Source: SCBR16-9 sp964537975
GTDB lineage: Bacteria; Hydrogenedentota; Hydrogenedentia; Hydrogenedentales; SCBR16-9
Assembly (NCBI GenBank): GCA_964537975.1
Contig: CAZIDP010000001.1
Coordinates: 124,001 to 188,000 of the forward strand
Direction: 5' to 3'
Length of the DNA stretch: 64,000 bases
This document shows, one piece after another, positions 25,627 to 34,666 of the stretch. Under the pieces are notes generated by a model. The model searched no databases. It saw only the letters and a list, made by a program, of their open reading frames with translations, and was not told the DNA's origin. Both the position numbers and the translations under genes were made by a program. Position 1 is the stretch's first letter. Every line of letters starts with the position of its first letter.

Positions 25627-26616
25627 TTATTCAGTGGACCGGCCTAGTTCCCTCACAAGCCGATAGACGGTATCGAACGCAAATGTCAATTCATCCAAGG
25701 TGCAGTGATCTTGTATAAAGTGGGAAGTACAATATAATTGTCCTCCATTGACAGAGAGCCGTAATACCCGTTCTATTTCCGATGCCAGAAAATCGTACTT
25801 TCCAAAGCCGATTGTGGTTTGTACATCCAGTCCACCCATAGTAATGAAGTGATCGATATACTTTTCACGGTGTTCTGTCAGGCTCATTCCCGCCGACTCT
25901 TGCCAGGGATGTACGACATCAAACCCGAGCTTGATGATTCCGTCTACCACACTGTTTATGTTGCCATCGGTATGCAAACTCAAAAATGCACCACGCGCCT
26001 TTACCGCGTCGGCAGTTATTTTATGGTAGGGATAAATCAACGACCACCAGGTGTCGGTACTGAACATCAGGCTGTTTTGTGCACCCCAGTCATCCGACAC
26101 ATGAATCATGTCTACACCCAAATCCAGACAGTTCATGGCAAATGCACGGTTCCATTCGGCCTGACGCTGATAGACTGCCTGAATTTCATCCATGTACATC
26201 AGCAGGTACATAAGGTGATTTTCAATTCCGAAAACACCATTCAACGCTTCGAAAATACCCGGTGTCTGAACGTAAACAAAACGTCCCCGCTCTTCTTTAT
26301 GGTGGCGCACCTGATCAACGATATCCTGGTATGCGGTGGTATCATCGGGATCGGTATAAGTCAATTCGCTGAAAGTCAACGGATCAATACTGCCGCCATT
26401 CGCAGCCTGCAATGCCTGGATATCTTCTGGCCGATGACTAGGAGGGCCTCCAAAGATATGAGCATAATCAAATTCATACTTATCTTCAAATGCAGCAACT
26501 GACCCGAATTTTTCAACAATGGGTTCTGACAGGTTCGCTGCTACCCAACCATAAACAGGTGTCCGATCAGGCTTTCCTCGGCGAATTGTTTCGATAACAC
26601 GTTCTCTTGGTTCCAT
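25627..26616 (-). CDS. Uroporphyrinogen decarboxylase (URO-D) family protein, methyltransferase-like
   Basis: A 329-residue TIM-barrel protein of the URO-D superfamily. It begins MEPRERVIETIRRGKPDRTP, typical of the MtaA/CmuA/MtbA-type corrinoid-linked methyltransferase branch rather than true HemE. Segments LGVDMIHVSDDWGAQNS, LSLHTDGNINSVVDGII and GGLDVQTTIGFG fit that branch. A histidine in LHTDG may bind zinc or substrate. AAGGGGG lies just upstream of the ATG. It is the last gene of the operon PhyH-creatininase-AKR-URO-D. No corrinoid protein is encoded next to it, so the acceptor of any methyl group is unknown. Confidence 0.87.
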   Translation of the reverse strand: MEPRERVIETIRRGKPDRTPVYGWVAANLSEPIVEKFGSVAAFEDKYEFDYAHIFGGPPSHRPEDIQALQAANGGSIDPLTFSELTYTDPDDTTAYQDIVDQVRHHKEERGRFVYVQTPGIFEALNGVFGIENHLMYLLMYMDEIQAVYQRQAEWNRAFAMNCLDLGVDMIHVSDDWGAQNSLMFSTDTWWSLIYPYHKITADAVKARGAFLSLHTDGNINSVVDGIIKLGFDVVHPWQESAGMSLTEHREKYIDHFITMGGLDVQTTIGFGKYDFLASEIERVLRLSVNGGQLYCTSHFIQDHCTLDELTFAFDTVYRLVRELGRSTE

Positions 26617-26680
26617 AGTTCCCCCTTCTTGCTATACATTAAGCCAATATCATTCAATACTTAGTTATCATCAAATAGAA

Positions 26681-27640
26681 TTACGCAGCAGGGTAATCCT
26701 TGCTATGTAGTGAATCTGCCCTATCAAGTTCTGAACGACTGAATGAAGATGCATCGGAAGTTGCCGCACAATCATTCAACTCCGCAGTATTGCGGGCGCC
26801 TGTCAGTACCACTGACACAAGCGGATTGTCCAACACCCACCGTAAAGCTGCCTGGGGCATGGACGTGATATCATCGCGTATCAGATAGCGGTATTCTTCT
26901 ACATAGGCCACACGTTCCGCAATTTCTTCTCTACTGTATCTGGAATTCAGATTGTTTGGTGGAAACACAGTGTCATTGGTCACAGTACCAGAAAGGAAGC
27001 CATTACCCAGGGACTCACGCGCAACAACGCCGATACCCTGAGCCCCCAAATCAAGTATCAACTGCTGTGATTCCCTGTTCATCAAACTGTATACTACCTG
27101 TATGACATCTATTTTCCGCTCTTCTGCCCAGGTCCGTGCCATATTTTCAGTGTTCTGAAACATGGAAATAGAATGTCCGACGGCACACACCTTCCCTTCT
27201 AATTTCAATTCCGACAATGCCTCCCAGACATCATCATGAATTTCTTCGGGACTGAAGGGCGAATGAAAAAACAAAACATCCAGTCGATCCGTTTTTAATC
27301 GTATCAAACTTTCTTCTACTGAAGACTTTGCCCGTTTGGCGTGAAAGTTTGGTGCGCAACCATCGGAAGGATTTCTACCAAATTTTGTAGAAATCAACAC
27401 GGCATCACGCCTGCCTTCCAAGCCTTTACCCAGTATGATCTCGGAAACACCATCTTGTTCCGCATGTCCATACAACGGAGCAGTGTCAAAAAAGTTTATT
27501 CCCACATCAATAGCGTCATGAATGGCTCTGATTGCATCATTTTCTTCCACATCGCCATAGGCGCCAGAAGCAAAAGCCCAGGTTCCAAGCCCTATCTCAC
27601 TGACATCAAAACCGGTGCGACCCAATTTACGATATTTCAT
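26681..27640 (-). CDS. Aldo/keto reductase
   Basis: An NAD(P)H-dependent TIM-barrel oxidoreductase of 319 residues. The catalytic tetrad is visible: Asp52 and Tyr57 in FFDTAPLYGHAEQ, Lys86 in ISTKFGR and His in VLFFHSPF. The C-terminal cofactor-binding segment includes PQAALRWVLDNPLVSVVLTG. It belongs to the YghZ/PdxI-like group often annotated as galactose- or fucose-dehydrogenase-like. Its ATG overlaps the stop of the creatininase gene as ATGA (27637-27640), so the two are translationally coupled. Confidence 0.92.
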   Translation of the reverse strand: MKYRKLGRTGFDVSEIGLGTWAFASGAYGDVEENDAIRAIHDAIDVGINFFDTAPLYGHAEQDGVSEIILGKGLEGRRDAVLISTKFGRNPSDGCAPNFHAKRAKSSVEESLIRLKTDRLDVLFFHSPFSPEEIHDDVWEALSELKLEGKVCAVGHSISMFQNTENMARTWAEERKIDVIQVVYSLMNRESQQLILDLGAQGIGVVARESLGNGFLSGTVTNDTVFPPNNLNSRYSREEIAERVAYVEEYRYLIRDDITSMPQAALRWVLDNPLVSVVLTGARNTAELNDCAATSDASSFSRSELDRADSLHSKDYPAA

Positions 27641-28335
27641 ATGTTATGCTCCTCAATGAGTTTTTCAATTTCAGGAACTATTTTTTTCAAAAATACCGCA
27701 AGCATTTCTCGCCCGATTTCGGCAGTAGCTTTACGGGGGTCGTCACCCCAGACGCCGTCCTGGTCCAATGTCGCTTCGCGACTTTCCGGCAGTAAGCTAA
27801 GGTCTACACACGCTGGAGCAAACAACATCTGAAAAGAAGTCTCACCCAGCGCGGCATGGTTCATTGGAAAATCGCCTTCCAGTGCCTCGCCATCCGTAAA
27901 TGCATACAAACCAACACCGGGATGAGACTTGCGAAATGACGCTGCTGCTGATTTTAACGCATCAACATGGCCACCACCATAATGACCCGTTAATACAACT
28001 AACACCTTGAAACCTTCGTCTGCGAGCTGTTCCATGAATTCCAATATAAGCTTCTCAACAGTCGACCCTGGATGCTCCAGGGTATGCCCGAAGCCCTTAA
28101 ATGGCTTAATGGTATCTGTTCCTACATACACCGGAGGAAGTACAAGACCACCTGTATGTTGCGCCAGCGCCTCACATAGTCCCAATGCCTTTATACAGTC
28201 CAGACCCACCGGGTTGTGATAACTGTGCCATTCCAGTGCGCCCCAGGGTAGATACGCGACAGGGCATTCAGCTTTGATAGCATCAATTTGTGCCGGTCTC
28301 AACTGTTCAAAGCGCCCCCAAAGTTTGTCTGACAT
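27637..28335 (-). CDS. Creatininase-family amidohydrolase
   Basis: A metal-dependent cyclic-amide or formamide hydrolase fold, 232 residues. Ligand motifs are GALEWHSYHNPVGLD (Glu, His and Asp) and LTGHYGGGHVDA. The family covers creatininase, the riboflavin enzyme ArfB and mycofactocin MftE, so the reaction is not fixed by sequence. The frame opens at 28350, but the Met at 28335 has GGAG 9 nt upstream and is preferred. The stop overlaps the aldo/keto reductase start. An 11-bp hairpin (28369-28394) precedes it in the transcript. Confidence 0.87.
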   Translation of the reverse strand: MSDKLWGRFEQLRPAQIDAIKAECPVAYLPWGALEWHSYHNPVGLDCIKALGLCEALAQHTGGLVLPPVYVGTDTIKPFKGFGHTLEHPGSTVEKLILEFMEQLADEGFKVLVVLTGHYGGGHVDALKSAAASFRKSHPGVGLYAFTDGEALEGDFPMNHAALGETSFQMLFAPACVDLSLLPESREATLDQDGVWGDDPRKATAEIGREMLAVFLKKIVPEIEKLIEEHNI

Positions 28336-28368
28336 CTGCTCTGGCTCCACTGGTTGTATTTATCGTGC

Positions 28369-28394
28369 TGCCCCTGGAAATAATTCCAGAGGCA
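28369..28394 (-). other. Intercistronic hairpin in the PhyH-creatininase transcript
   Basis: Arms at 28369-28379 and 28384-28394 pair over 11 bp around a 4-nt loop. On the minus-strand RNA every position pairs (one G-U); on the plus strand the same position is a C-A mismatch, so the minus strand is the functional reading. There is no T-run, so it is more likely an mRNA-stability or attenuation element than a full terminator. Confidence 0.5.
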
Positions 28395-28417
28395 GGAATA
28401 TCATTTCTACATACACC

Positions 28418-29281
28418 TTAGATATTGGCAGTTTCCCAGGAACGTGAATAGACTATGGGATTCTGCTCATCGTCTTCCAGAACATCGCCCTCTTTGAGAC
28501 GCGATACCTGTTCTTCAGTTAATATATTACGTTGACCATTATACGTGGAGCCGATGGGCATGAATCCACAGGTCATAGCACGACGCCAACGCGGGGTCAT
28601 GTTGGGTGAGGCACCATGCACCGTCAAGCCATTATGAAAAGAACAGGAACCTGCTTTCATCTCTGCTTTCACTGGCTCAATCTTGGCGTACTCTGGGCAG
28701 GCCTCAAAAATAGCGCCAATATTTGGACTGATTCCAACATTCTTGTAATCTGCTGGACGATGTGAACCCGGGATGAAATACAGGCATCCATTGTCTGGGG
28801 ATACATCATCTAACGCAATCCATATGGAAATTGCGTCAGGGGAATAGTAGGACCAATAGGGATTGTCTTTGTGCCAGGCAGTCGGATTGCTCCAGGGTGC
28901 CTTGTACAACGCTTGATCATGCCACACCCGAAATCCTTCCACACCAGCCAGATATGTCGCCATTTTGCCAATTTCCGGCGATAAAATCAGTTCTTTAACT
29001 TTAGGGCTGTCTTGCCAGAGATTTACACGCTGAACAAATACATTGCCATAATACTTTGTGTTGGCATCATCGACAGCCGCAGCCGCCTGCTCCTCTGATT
29101 TGCCGTCCTGCGGGTCCAACCCCTTACGACCTGGCAACATGTTGTCACCTCTGCCGGTGATAACTTCTTCAAGCGTGTTGCGCCAATAATCGACTTCATC
29201 ATTGCTCAGGAAATCTTCGATAACAACAAAGCCATTCTCCTGATAATAATCAATTTGTTCCTGGCTGACTTCTGATTTCAT
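28418..29281 (-). CDS. Phytanoyl-CoA dioxygenase (PhyH) family Fe(II)/2-oxoglutarate oxygenase
   Basis: A 287-residue double-stranded beta-helix oxygenase. The iron ligands are in TAWHKDNPYW (H-x-D) and the distal His in NGLTVHGASPN, with Arg in MTPRWRRA for 2-oxoglutarate. The N-terminus has the standard YYQENGFVVIEDFLS. It hydroxylates small molecules; the substrate is unknown. The frame opens at 29332, but the Met at 29281 has AGGAGG 9 nt upstream, so that start is firm. It is the first gene of the four-gene operon and diverges from the AraC-type regulator. Confidence 0.92.
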   Translation of the reverse strand: MKSEVSQEQIDYYQENGFVVIEDFLSNDEVDYWRNTLEEVITGRGDNMLPGRKGLDPQDGKSEEQAAAAVDDANTKYYGNVFVQRVNLWQDSPKVKELILSPEIGKMATYLAGVEGFRVWHDQALYKAPWSNPTAWHKDNPYWSYYSPDAISIWIALDDVSPDNGCLYFIPGSHRPADYKNVGISPNIGAIFEACPEYAKIEPVKAEMKAGSCSFHNGLTVHGASPNMTPRWRRAMTCGFMPIGSTYNGQRNILTEEQVSRLKEGDVLEDDEQNPIVYSRSWETANI

Positions 29282-29466
29282 GTGTTTTTGCCTCCTGTAT
29301 ATCCATGAAAATTTTTCACCAAACTTTGACAACTTCGAACCACTACACCTTACATTCTGAATTGGTCATACACTCCAATTATCAAGTTGCCAAATGATGA
29401 TAAACATGCTAATCAATTGCCAAGTTTTTGTATTGTTCACATCAGACCGTGTATTGTATATTTCCG

Positions 29467-30381
29467 ATGCAACATCTCGAAGCAACCCATACAATAACGC
29501 AAAAACATATTGGCCTCTCTGCCGAAACCCCCGTTTTGTGTCAAAACATGGAATTTGGTGGAGAAGGCGAGGTACCTCCACATGATCATGATTATTATGA
29601 GATTTGTCTTTTTCATGAAGGTTCAGCATCTCATAGGACAACTTACTATACACAGCCAGTCCAACAAGGTAGTGTAATAGTTGTTCCGCCCGGGCCAGTA
29701 CACGGTTTTGAGAATACACATGGTATGCGGATCACCAACATTTATTACTTGGCAGAGTGGCTGTTGGATGACCTGCGAATATTGCGTTCTGAAGCAGGGT
29801 TGGTACCATTATTTTTGAGCGCAGCTTTATTTGGCCCATCCCGAGACAACATTATTCCACAATTTCAGCTGGGAACAAGTGTGCTGGTTGCTATAGTTCA
29901 GGAGATACAAGCATTGCAGGATGCGGGGAATGAACAAAAACCTTCATTATTATTGCTGAAATCGATTTTGCAAAAAATAATGGTGTATCTCTGTCGTGCC
30001 TACACAGAATCTGATCCTCGAAGTGCAGAACCACCTTTCCGAAAGGAAGTCTGGTGGTTATTGGACCGCATAGAGCGCACAATTTTTCAAGGTATTCCAT
30101 TTCAAGTGCAAGAAGCAGCCAGAGAATCGGGGTATTCACCTGATGGGTTAAGTCGTATATTCAAAGAAGCGACCGGGCGCAATCTTGTGGATTACTACCA
30201 GCATCGTCGGATTCAACATGCGCAACGACTGCTGCTCGATCCAAGACAAACCGTTACCGAAGTTGCCTACCAGATCGGTTACAGCGACACCGCTCATTTA
30301 TGTAAACAATTCAAACAAATCCTGAACATGACACCTGGCCAATACCGCAGGCAATACATACATGACAATACTGCGCTGTAA
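29467..30381 (+). CDS. AraC-family transcriptional regulator with cupin sensor domain
   Basis: A one-component regulator of about 304 residues. The N-terminal cupin domain contains PPHDHDYYEICLFHEGSASH and GSVIVVPPGPVHGFEN, likely binding a sugar or small acid. The C-terminal double helix-turn-helix (from about 210) includes VQEAARESGYSPDGLSRIFK and the canonical VTEVAYQIGYSDTAHLCKQF. The frame opens with TTG at 29428; the ATG at 29467 seems likelier. It is divergent from the PhyH operon with 185 bases between starts, and that layout suggests it controls the operon. Confidence 0.92.
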   Translation: MQHLEATHTITQKHIGLSAETPVLCQNMEFGGEGEVPPHDHDYYEICLFHEGSASHRTTYYTQPVQQGSVIVVPPGPVHGFENTHGMRITNIYYLAEWLLDDLRILRSEAGLVPLFLSAALFGPSRDNIIPQFQLGTSVLVAIVQEIQALQDAGNEQKPSLLLLKSILQKIMVYLCRAYTESDPRSAEPPFRKEVWWLLDRIERTIFQGIPFQVQEAARESGYSPDGLSRIFKEATGRNLVDYYQHRRIQHAQRLLLDPRQTVTEVAYQIGYSDTAHLCKQFKQILNMTPGQYRRQYIHDNTAL

Positions 30382-30459
30382 TGAGCACAAAAAACTACAA
30401 CCAATCATTACTTGAATTTAACAAGGTAGGACTTTTATCTCACAACTTTTCGGACAAGT

Positions 30460-30801
30460 TTAATCCTCACTGATGGCTGCCAACGCGGCATCTCTGCTCG
30501 AATCTATGTCGAATAGCGAAGTAAAATTACTTACTTCAAAGACTTCGGTAACAAATGGAGAAAGATTGCACAAACGCATGATACCTCCATTCGATTTCAT
30601 TTTTCGATATACAAACAACAGAACTCGCAATCCGCTACTGCTGATATATTCGACTCCGGACAAATCCAGTACCACTTTTTCGGCATTTCGGTCAATCATT
30701 TGCTGAAATACAGATTGAACTTCCATAGTAGATAACTCATCAAGACGTCCAAGCAGAGCCAGAATGTTAACTTCATTTATAATTTCGTGTTTAATTTCCA
30801 T
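30460..30801 (-). CDS. STAS-domain anti-sigma factor antagonist
   Basis: A 113-residue single STAS domain of the SpoIIAA/RsbV type. The signature VVLDLSGVEYISSSGLRVLL contains the Ser that is phosphorylated by a partner HPK-like anti-sigma kinase. Such proteins switch partners to free a sigma factor or drive surface behaviour. No partner kinase or phosphatase is adjacent. It lies just downstream of the secreted HEAT-like gene on the same strand (29 bases) and may share its transcript. The ATG at 30801 has only a weak ribosome-binding site. Confidence 0.9.
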   Translation of the reverse strand: MEIKHEIINEVNILALLGRLDELSTMEVQSVFQQMIDRNAEKVVLDLSGVEYISSSGLRVLLFVYRKMKSNGGIMRLCNLSPFVTEVFEVSNFTSLFDIDSSRDAALAAISED

Positions 30802-30830
30802 GTACTACATCCATCCTGGAAGTGTGTTGT

Positions 30831-33125
30831 CTATGGCGTTACAGCTGATACCGAATCCAAAAGTATATCTGGTTGAATACCAATGCTGGCCTGCTCTTTC
30901 ACTTTGGACAACAAAGGTGTTACGTTGTATGGAACTCCTCGTCGTGTAAACAAACGCACACTGAACTGCCAAGTTACTTCAGGGCGTAACATCTTTATCC
31001 CAAGTGTATTTTCTCCAGGCCGAAAAAGCAATTCATATGGCTCCTCAAGCCCTGGCAGTGGAGGTTCTCCTGATGCTGTTTCTACCTGTTTGCCATTTAA
31101 AGATAACGTGTAGTCCCCTGTTGCCTGAACATACACTGTCGCTGATTCCCAATCTTCGAGAAATAATTGTCCTTGTGCGTAGAAAACACCTGATTCGTCT
31201 GGCAATTCAGCACATTCATCCAAATAAATAGCGCCTGGCAATTCAACAACGCGTGCTGACTGCCACCTGTAGTCACGCTCTTCAAACGTAACTACACGCT
31301 GTGATGCGCCGCGTTGTTCTTGAAAATATTGTTTGTCAAGCCCTTCATTGGTCAATGGAAATGGTCCAAGCAATTCCCATACAGTGAGATACCCCCAATG
31401 CTGCAGTAAATTTTCAATTCGATCTGCATCCCATCCAAACAATTCCCCTATACTGGCAGCTACCTGTGGCGAAAATGTTAGCCCTGCCAAGTGATCTCGA
31501 AACGCATCAAACAAACTGCCTTCATCAAGGTGGCGATGTCCCCACTCCAGAAAAGCTTGAAGTGCTTCTTCCTGTATCGAAATGTTGCTTATTGCTGATA
31601 AAAGCAATTCCTGGTCGGACAAATCTCCTCTTTCTGCAATGACTTTAAGAGCTTTCAGCTTTAAATTATCCGACAAAGAGCTTCTCAGTATGGCTCTGCT
31701 GATGTCCAATAATTGATTCGATGTGGAAATTCCCTGGTCTATTGCAAGTATATCGGCCAATGCCCGTTCTCGTATCCAGGGCGCCCCAAGGTTTGCCACC
31801 TCAAACAAGTCTTCTGTTGCAGGAACTTTGCCTTGCATCCACATTGCCACGCACCTCAAGTCAGGAGAATCTGCATCAATAGCAGAATCCAGCAATTCAG
31901 GTAATTGATGGGCGCCACGTGCAGCTAAAATTTCAAGCATCACAATTTTTTGGGCTGTTTCAGAAGCTTCGTATGCACGCACCAGACGATTATCCAACAT
32001 AATATCAGGATATATAGAAAGCAGCCGTATTGCAGTTTCTCGGATACCTGGTGTAGTAACATAACCCAACGCATGCTCGGAAAAACGGGGTGATGCCACT
32101 TTAGCTAAACCTACCAGTGCTGCCCGTAACTGATGACGAAATGCGGCTATATCTGTAAAGCTGTTGAAGACCATACCCGGCGTGTCTCTGTTCCCCTGGT
32201 CTGCGAGAATTCCGGCTGCGCGAAGTCCGGCACGCGCATACCGCATTTGTTCGTCAGAAGTAAAGTCAGAGGCAGGGGGCATTACACGCATTGGCACAAT
32301 TCCGTGGTAGGACAATGCATCAAGGCAGGCCCACTGGGTCTCGCGGTCTGCACCTTCCGCCAGGTCCAGCAATCCCGCTGTAGATTCCGGATATACTCGC
32401 TGTTGCAATAGTTGTATTGCCAGTTTAACGATGTCATCGTTTTGCACTTCCAAAGCATCAATCAAAAATCGGGTAGCATCTGGCCCGGGAACCCGGCTCA
32501 CAGCATGCAAAACATCTGCTGCCAATCGCGAATCTTGCATTAAAGGCAGCAATACACCAACCTGGTGATAGGGCAATATATGGCTAACCCACTCCAATAA
32601 TCTGGATTGAAAATACTGTAATCGAATCGAATCAGTCTCAACTATACTGTCATTTTGATCTGGCTCGACCAGTTCTATGTCAGGATATACATTCCTGAAC
32701 ACTCCTTTCAGAGAATCCAAACTATCATTACTCAAATCGGTTGACATCGCCGGGATAGCCTGCAACAACACATCAGCTATGACCTGCGCACGGTACTCCG
32801 TTGAATCATCCCTGGCTGCTGTGTACAGAATCTGTTCTAAAAAACGCATTACAAAATAGGCCCGTCGGGGATCGGATTGTCGCATCAATACTGCCAATGT
32901 AGCCACAGGAGCTTCTTCAATCCAAGCGGTATCTTGCATAAGCAAAATACCAGGCTCCGGCCAGGACGCCGTATCCAGAGTTAAAAATGTGACCAGAGAG
33001 TCATTGTTGGCAATCTCCTGCTTGACTTCTGTGATCAAAGCATCCAATGAATTGTCAGCCCAAGAATCATGGACAAACAGGATTAAAAATAAACAAGCCA
33101 GTAACCTTAAAAATCGCGTATTCAT
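30831..33125 (-). CDS. Secreted HEAT-like repeat protein with C-terminal galactose-binding-like domain
   Basis: About 764 residues. A signal peptide (MNTRFLRLLACLFLILFVHD, cleavage near SWA) leads into a long alpha-helical repeat region (about 30-550) with HEAT-like units such as QWACLDALSYHGIVP and KALKVIAERGDLSDQELLL. The C-terminal part starts YLTVWELLGPFPLTNEGLD, a motif I associate with secreted proteins of Planctomycetes-like bacteria. It continues with jelly-roll segments ATVYVQATGDYTLSLNGKQV and FRPGENTLGIKMLR. The Met at 33125 is chosen because GGTGA precedes it; the frame also has a Met at 33137 overlapping the upstream stop. The molecular role is unknown. Confidence 0.8.
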   Translation of the reverse strand: MNTRFLRLLACLFLILFVHDSWADNSLDALITEVKQEIANNDSLVTFLTLDTASWPEPGILLMQDTAWIEEAPVATLAVLMRQSDPRRAYFVMRFLEQILYTAARDDSTEYRAQVIADVLLQAIPAMSTDLSNDSLDSLKGVFRNVYPDIELVEPDQNDSIVETDSIRLQYFQSRLLEWVSHILPYHQVGVLLPLMQDSRLAADVLHAVSRVPGPDATRFLIDALEVQNDDIVKLAIQLLQQRVYPESTAGLLDLAEGADRETQWACLDALSYHGIVPMRVMPPASDFTSDEQMRYARAGLRAAGILADQGNRDTPGMVFNSFTDIAAFRHQLRAALVGLAKVASPRFSEHALGYVTTPGIRETAIRLLSIYPDIMLDNRLVRAYEASETAQKIVMLEILAARGAHQLPELLDSAIDADSPDLRCVAMWMQGKVPATEDLFEVANLGAPWIRERALADILAIDQGISTSNQLLDISRAILRSSLSDNLKLKALKVIAERGDLSDQELLLSAISNISIQEEALQAFLEWGHRHLDEGSLFDAFRDHLAGLTFSPQVAASIGELFGWDADRIENLLQHWGYLTVWELLGPFPLTNEGLDKQYFQEQRGASQRVVTFEERDYRWQSARVVELPGAIYLDECAELPDESGVFYAQGQLFLEDWESATVYVQATGDYTLSLNGKQVETASGEPPLPGLEEPYELLFRPGENTLGIKMLRPEVTWQFSVRLFTRRGVPYNVTPLLSKVKEQASIGIQPDILLDSVSAVTP

Positions 33126-33130
33126 GGAGA

Positions 33131-34423
33131 TCACCATATATCTAACCCCTCAATTCGATTGGGCAACGCGCCCCACTGACCGGTAAAACGATCTGCCTGT
33201 CGATCTCCGATGAATTGCCGATGTGTTTCATCCCAAACTAGAGATCGATGCAAACGTGTGGCCACCCCTGCCAAAGCAATCAAAGTAGCTGTGTTTGCGA
33301 TGTAAGGCAGCAAATCTTGCCGGGTATCTCGCTGCCGAATCGCTTTCCCCCATTCCAACAGCCTGTTTTGAATGCCAACCGATTCTTGAATGTAGCGATC
33401 TCTGTCAGAGTCCAATATTTGGTCAGTCGCATCGGAAGTGTACAAACAGCCATCTATCATCGTGTAGGTTTTATTGGATTGTTCACTTACTACCCGAATT
33501 CCACTGGTTACATCTTCATCTTTTCCTGCCGGTTGCTGCCAGTTTAGCTTTACAGCAGCATTCTCCAGCGAAAACACCAGCTTTAATTCTGGCGATACAT
33601 CCCAAAGTCCAGATTGTGTGCTTTGTTTTTGTATCTCAACCGCAACCTTATCTAGCGTTTGTATGCCAGACAATCGCAACGCGGCAGCAAGCTGAACAAC
33701 TCCTTCACGGGCAATACGTCCTCCACCAAAGGCATGCGTCCATTGAAAACCACCCTCCAACAAATCCGGGTGATAGGGGTGCCAGGGGGACGGGCCCAGC
33801 CACATACGCCAATCAATATGTCTAGGCGGGGCTGCATGGCTTCGCGTATCACCACCAGTAGGATTGCTTGGGGCCCACATCTCAATGCTTTCCACCCTGC
33901 TTGAGCTTTCATCGTCATATAACAGGTCATTGGCCTGTACAAAATCCTCCACCGCAAGCATTGCATCAGACGCCAGTACCGCATCATAACTACGTACAAC
34001 ACGAGTCAGAGTTGGCCCTTCATGTAGTGAATGACACAATGGGCCAGCCAGATATACGTCTTTCCCTGCCTCAATAGCGTGTATGGCTTGCAAGGCATGC
34101 CAATGATTTGGTGTAGCGATTATTACAGCGTCAATGTCGCGCCGGTCCAGCAAAGCGCGGTAATCTTGAAAAACTTCTACGGCACTTTGATGTTTACCAG
34201 CAACTTTTTCCAGCCTTTGTAAATCTACGTCGCACATGGCAGCAATTGTATGTGGGTTTTCTGATATTAAACGCAACCCCCGGTTCCCCAGGCCGATATG
34301 CGCTGTAACGATTCGATCATTGGCTCCGAGACGCCCTCCCCAGGCCATAACACCACTGGGTATTATCATGGGTGTAAGTGCAGCCACCGAAGCCGTCATG
34401 AACTGTCGTCTATTCATATCCAT
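33131..34423 (-). CDS. Tat-exported Gfo/Idh/MocA-fold protein lacking catalytic residues
   Basis: A 430-residue protein with a twin-arginine signal (NRRQFMTASVAALTPMIIPS) and the Rossmann motif AHIGLGNRGLR. It also keeps IIATPNHWHALQAIHAIEAG and the usual WLGPSPWHPYHP and GGFQW segments. However, the catalytic EKP after KDVY is AGP (126-128), removing the catalytic Lys. The D-x-G-x-H-x-x-D motif is replaced by REGVVQLA (239-246), removing the Asp, His and second Asp. It is therefore probably a non-redox binding protein, or an enzyme with altered chemistry. Its stop lies 6 nt before the preferred start of the HEAT-like gene, so the two are cotranscribed. Confidence 0.85.
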   Translation of the reverse strand: MDMNRRQFMTASVAALTPMIIPSGVMAWGGRLGANDRIVTAHIGLGNRGLRLISENPHTIAAMCDVDLQRLEKVAGKHQSAVEVFQDYRALLDRRDIDAVIIATPNHWHALQAIHAIEAGKDVYLAGPLCHSLHEGPTLTRVVRSYDAVLASDAMLAVEDFVQANDLLYDDESSSRVESIEMWAPSNPTGGDTRSHAAPPRHIDWRMWLGPSPWHPYHPDLLEGGFQWTHAFGGGRIAREGVVQLAAALRLSGIQTLDKVAVEIQKQSTQSGLWDVSPELKLVFSLENAAVKLNWQQPAGKDEDVTSGIRVVSEQSNKTYTMIDGCLYTSDATDQILDSDRDRYIQESVGIQNRLLEWGKAIRQRDTRQDLLPYIANTATLIALAGVATRLHRSLVWDETHRQFIGDRQADRFTGQWGALPNRIEGLDIW

Positions 34424-34578
34424 ATTAATTCATTGATTCCAGTTATGCTTCCAGCAATACTTCCAATTTCATTTACCGATACTGACATGACCGTGAGCAT
34501 ATACAAAATAAGACATTGCATACAAGGCTTTTATTGTGAAAATCACCTAAAAGCATCAAAATATCACAGAATACAAAA

Positions 34579-34606
34579 GCACCCCGACAGCATATTGCCG
34601 AGGTGC
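34579..34606 (-). terminator. Terminator after the phosphofructokinase gene
   Basis: On the minus strand GCACC(T)CGGCA pairs with TG(T)CGGGGTGC over 11 positions including two wobbles, followed by TTTT. It lies about 60 bases after the stop codon at 34667. Confidence 0.7.
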
Positions 34607-34666
34607 AATTTGTGAGATATTATAATTATACGAATCAAACGCACATGAAATTTTGGTGTTGTAGTA

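Noticed and set aside
25819..26502. 227-residue plus-strand open frame antisense to the URO-D gene
   Set aside because: Composition (Cys, His and Ile rich) and lack of motifs mark it as a shadow of the URO-D frame.
33295..33825. 176-residue plus-strand open frame antisense to the Gfo-like gene
   Set aside because: No motif or ribosome-binding site; the opposite frame shows clear Gfo/Idh/MocA homology.
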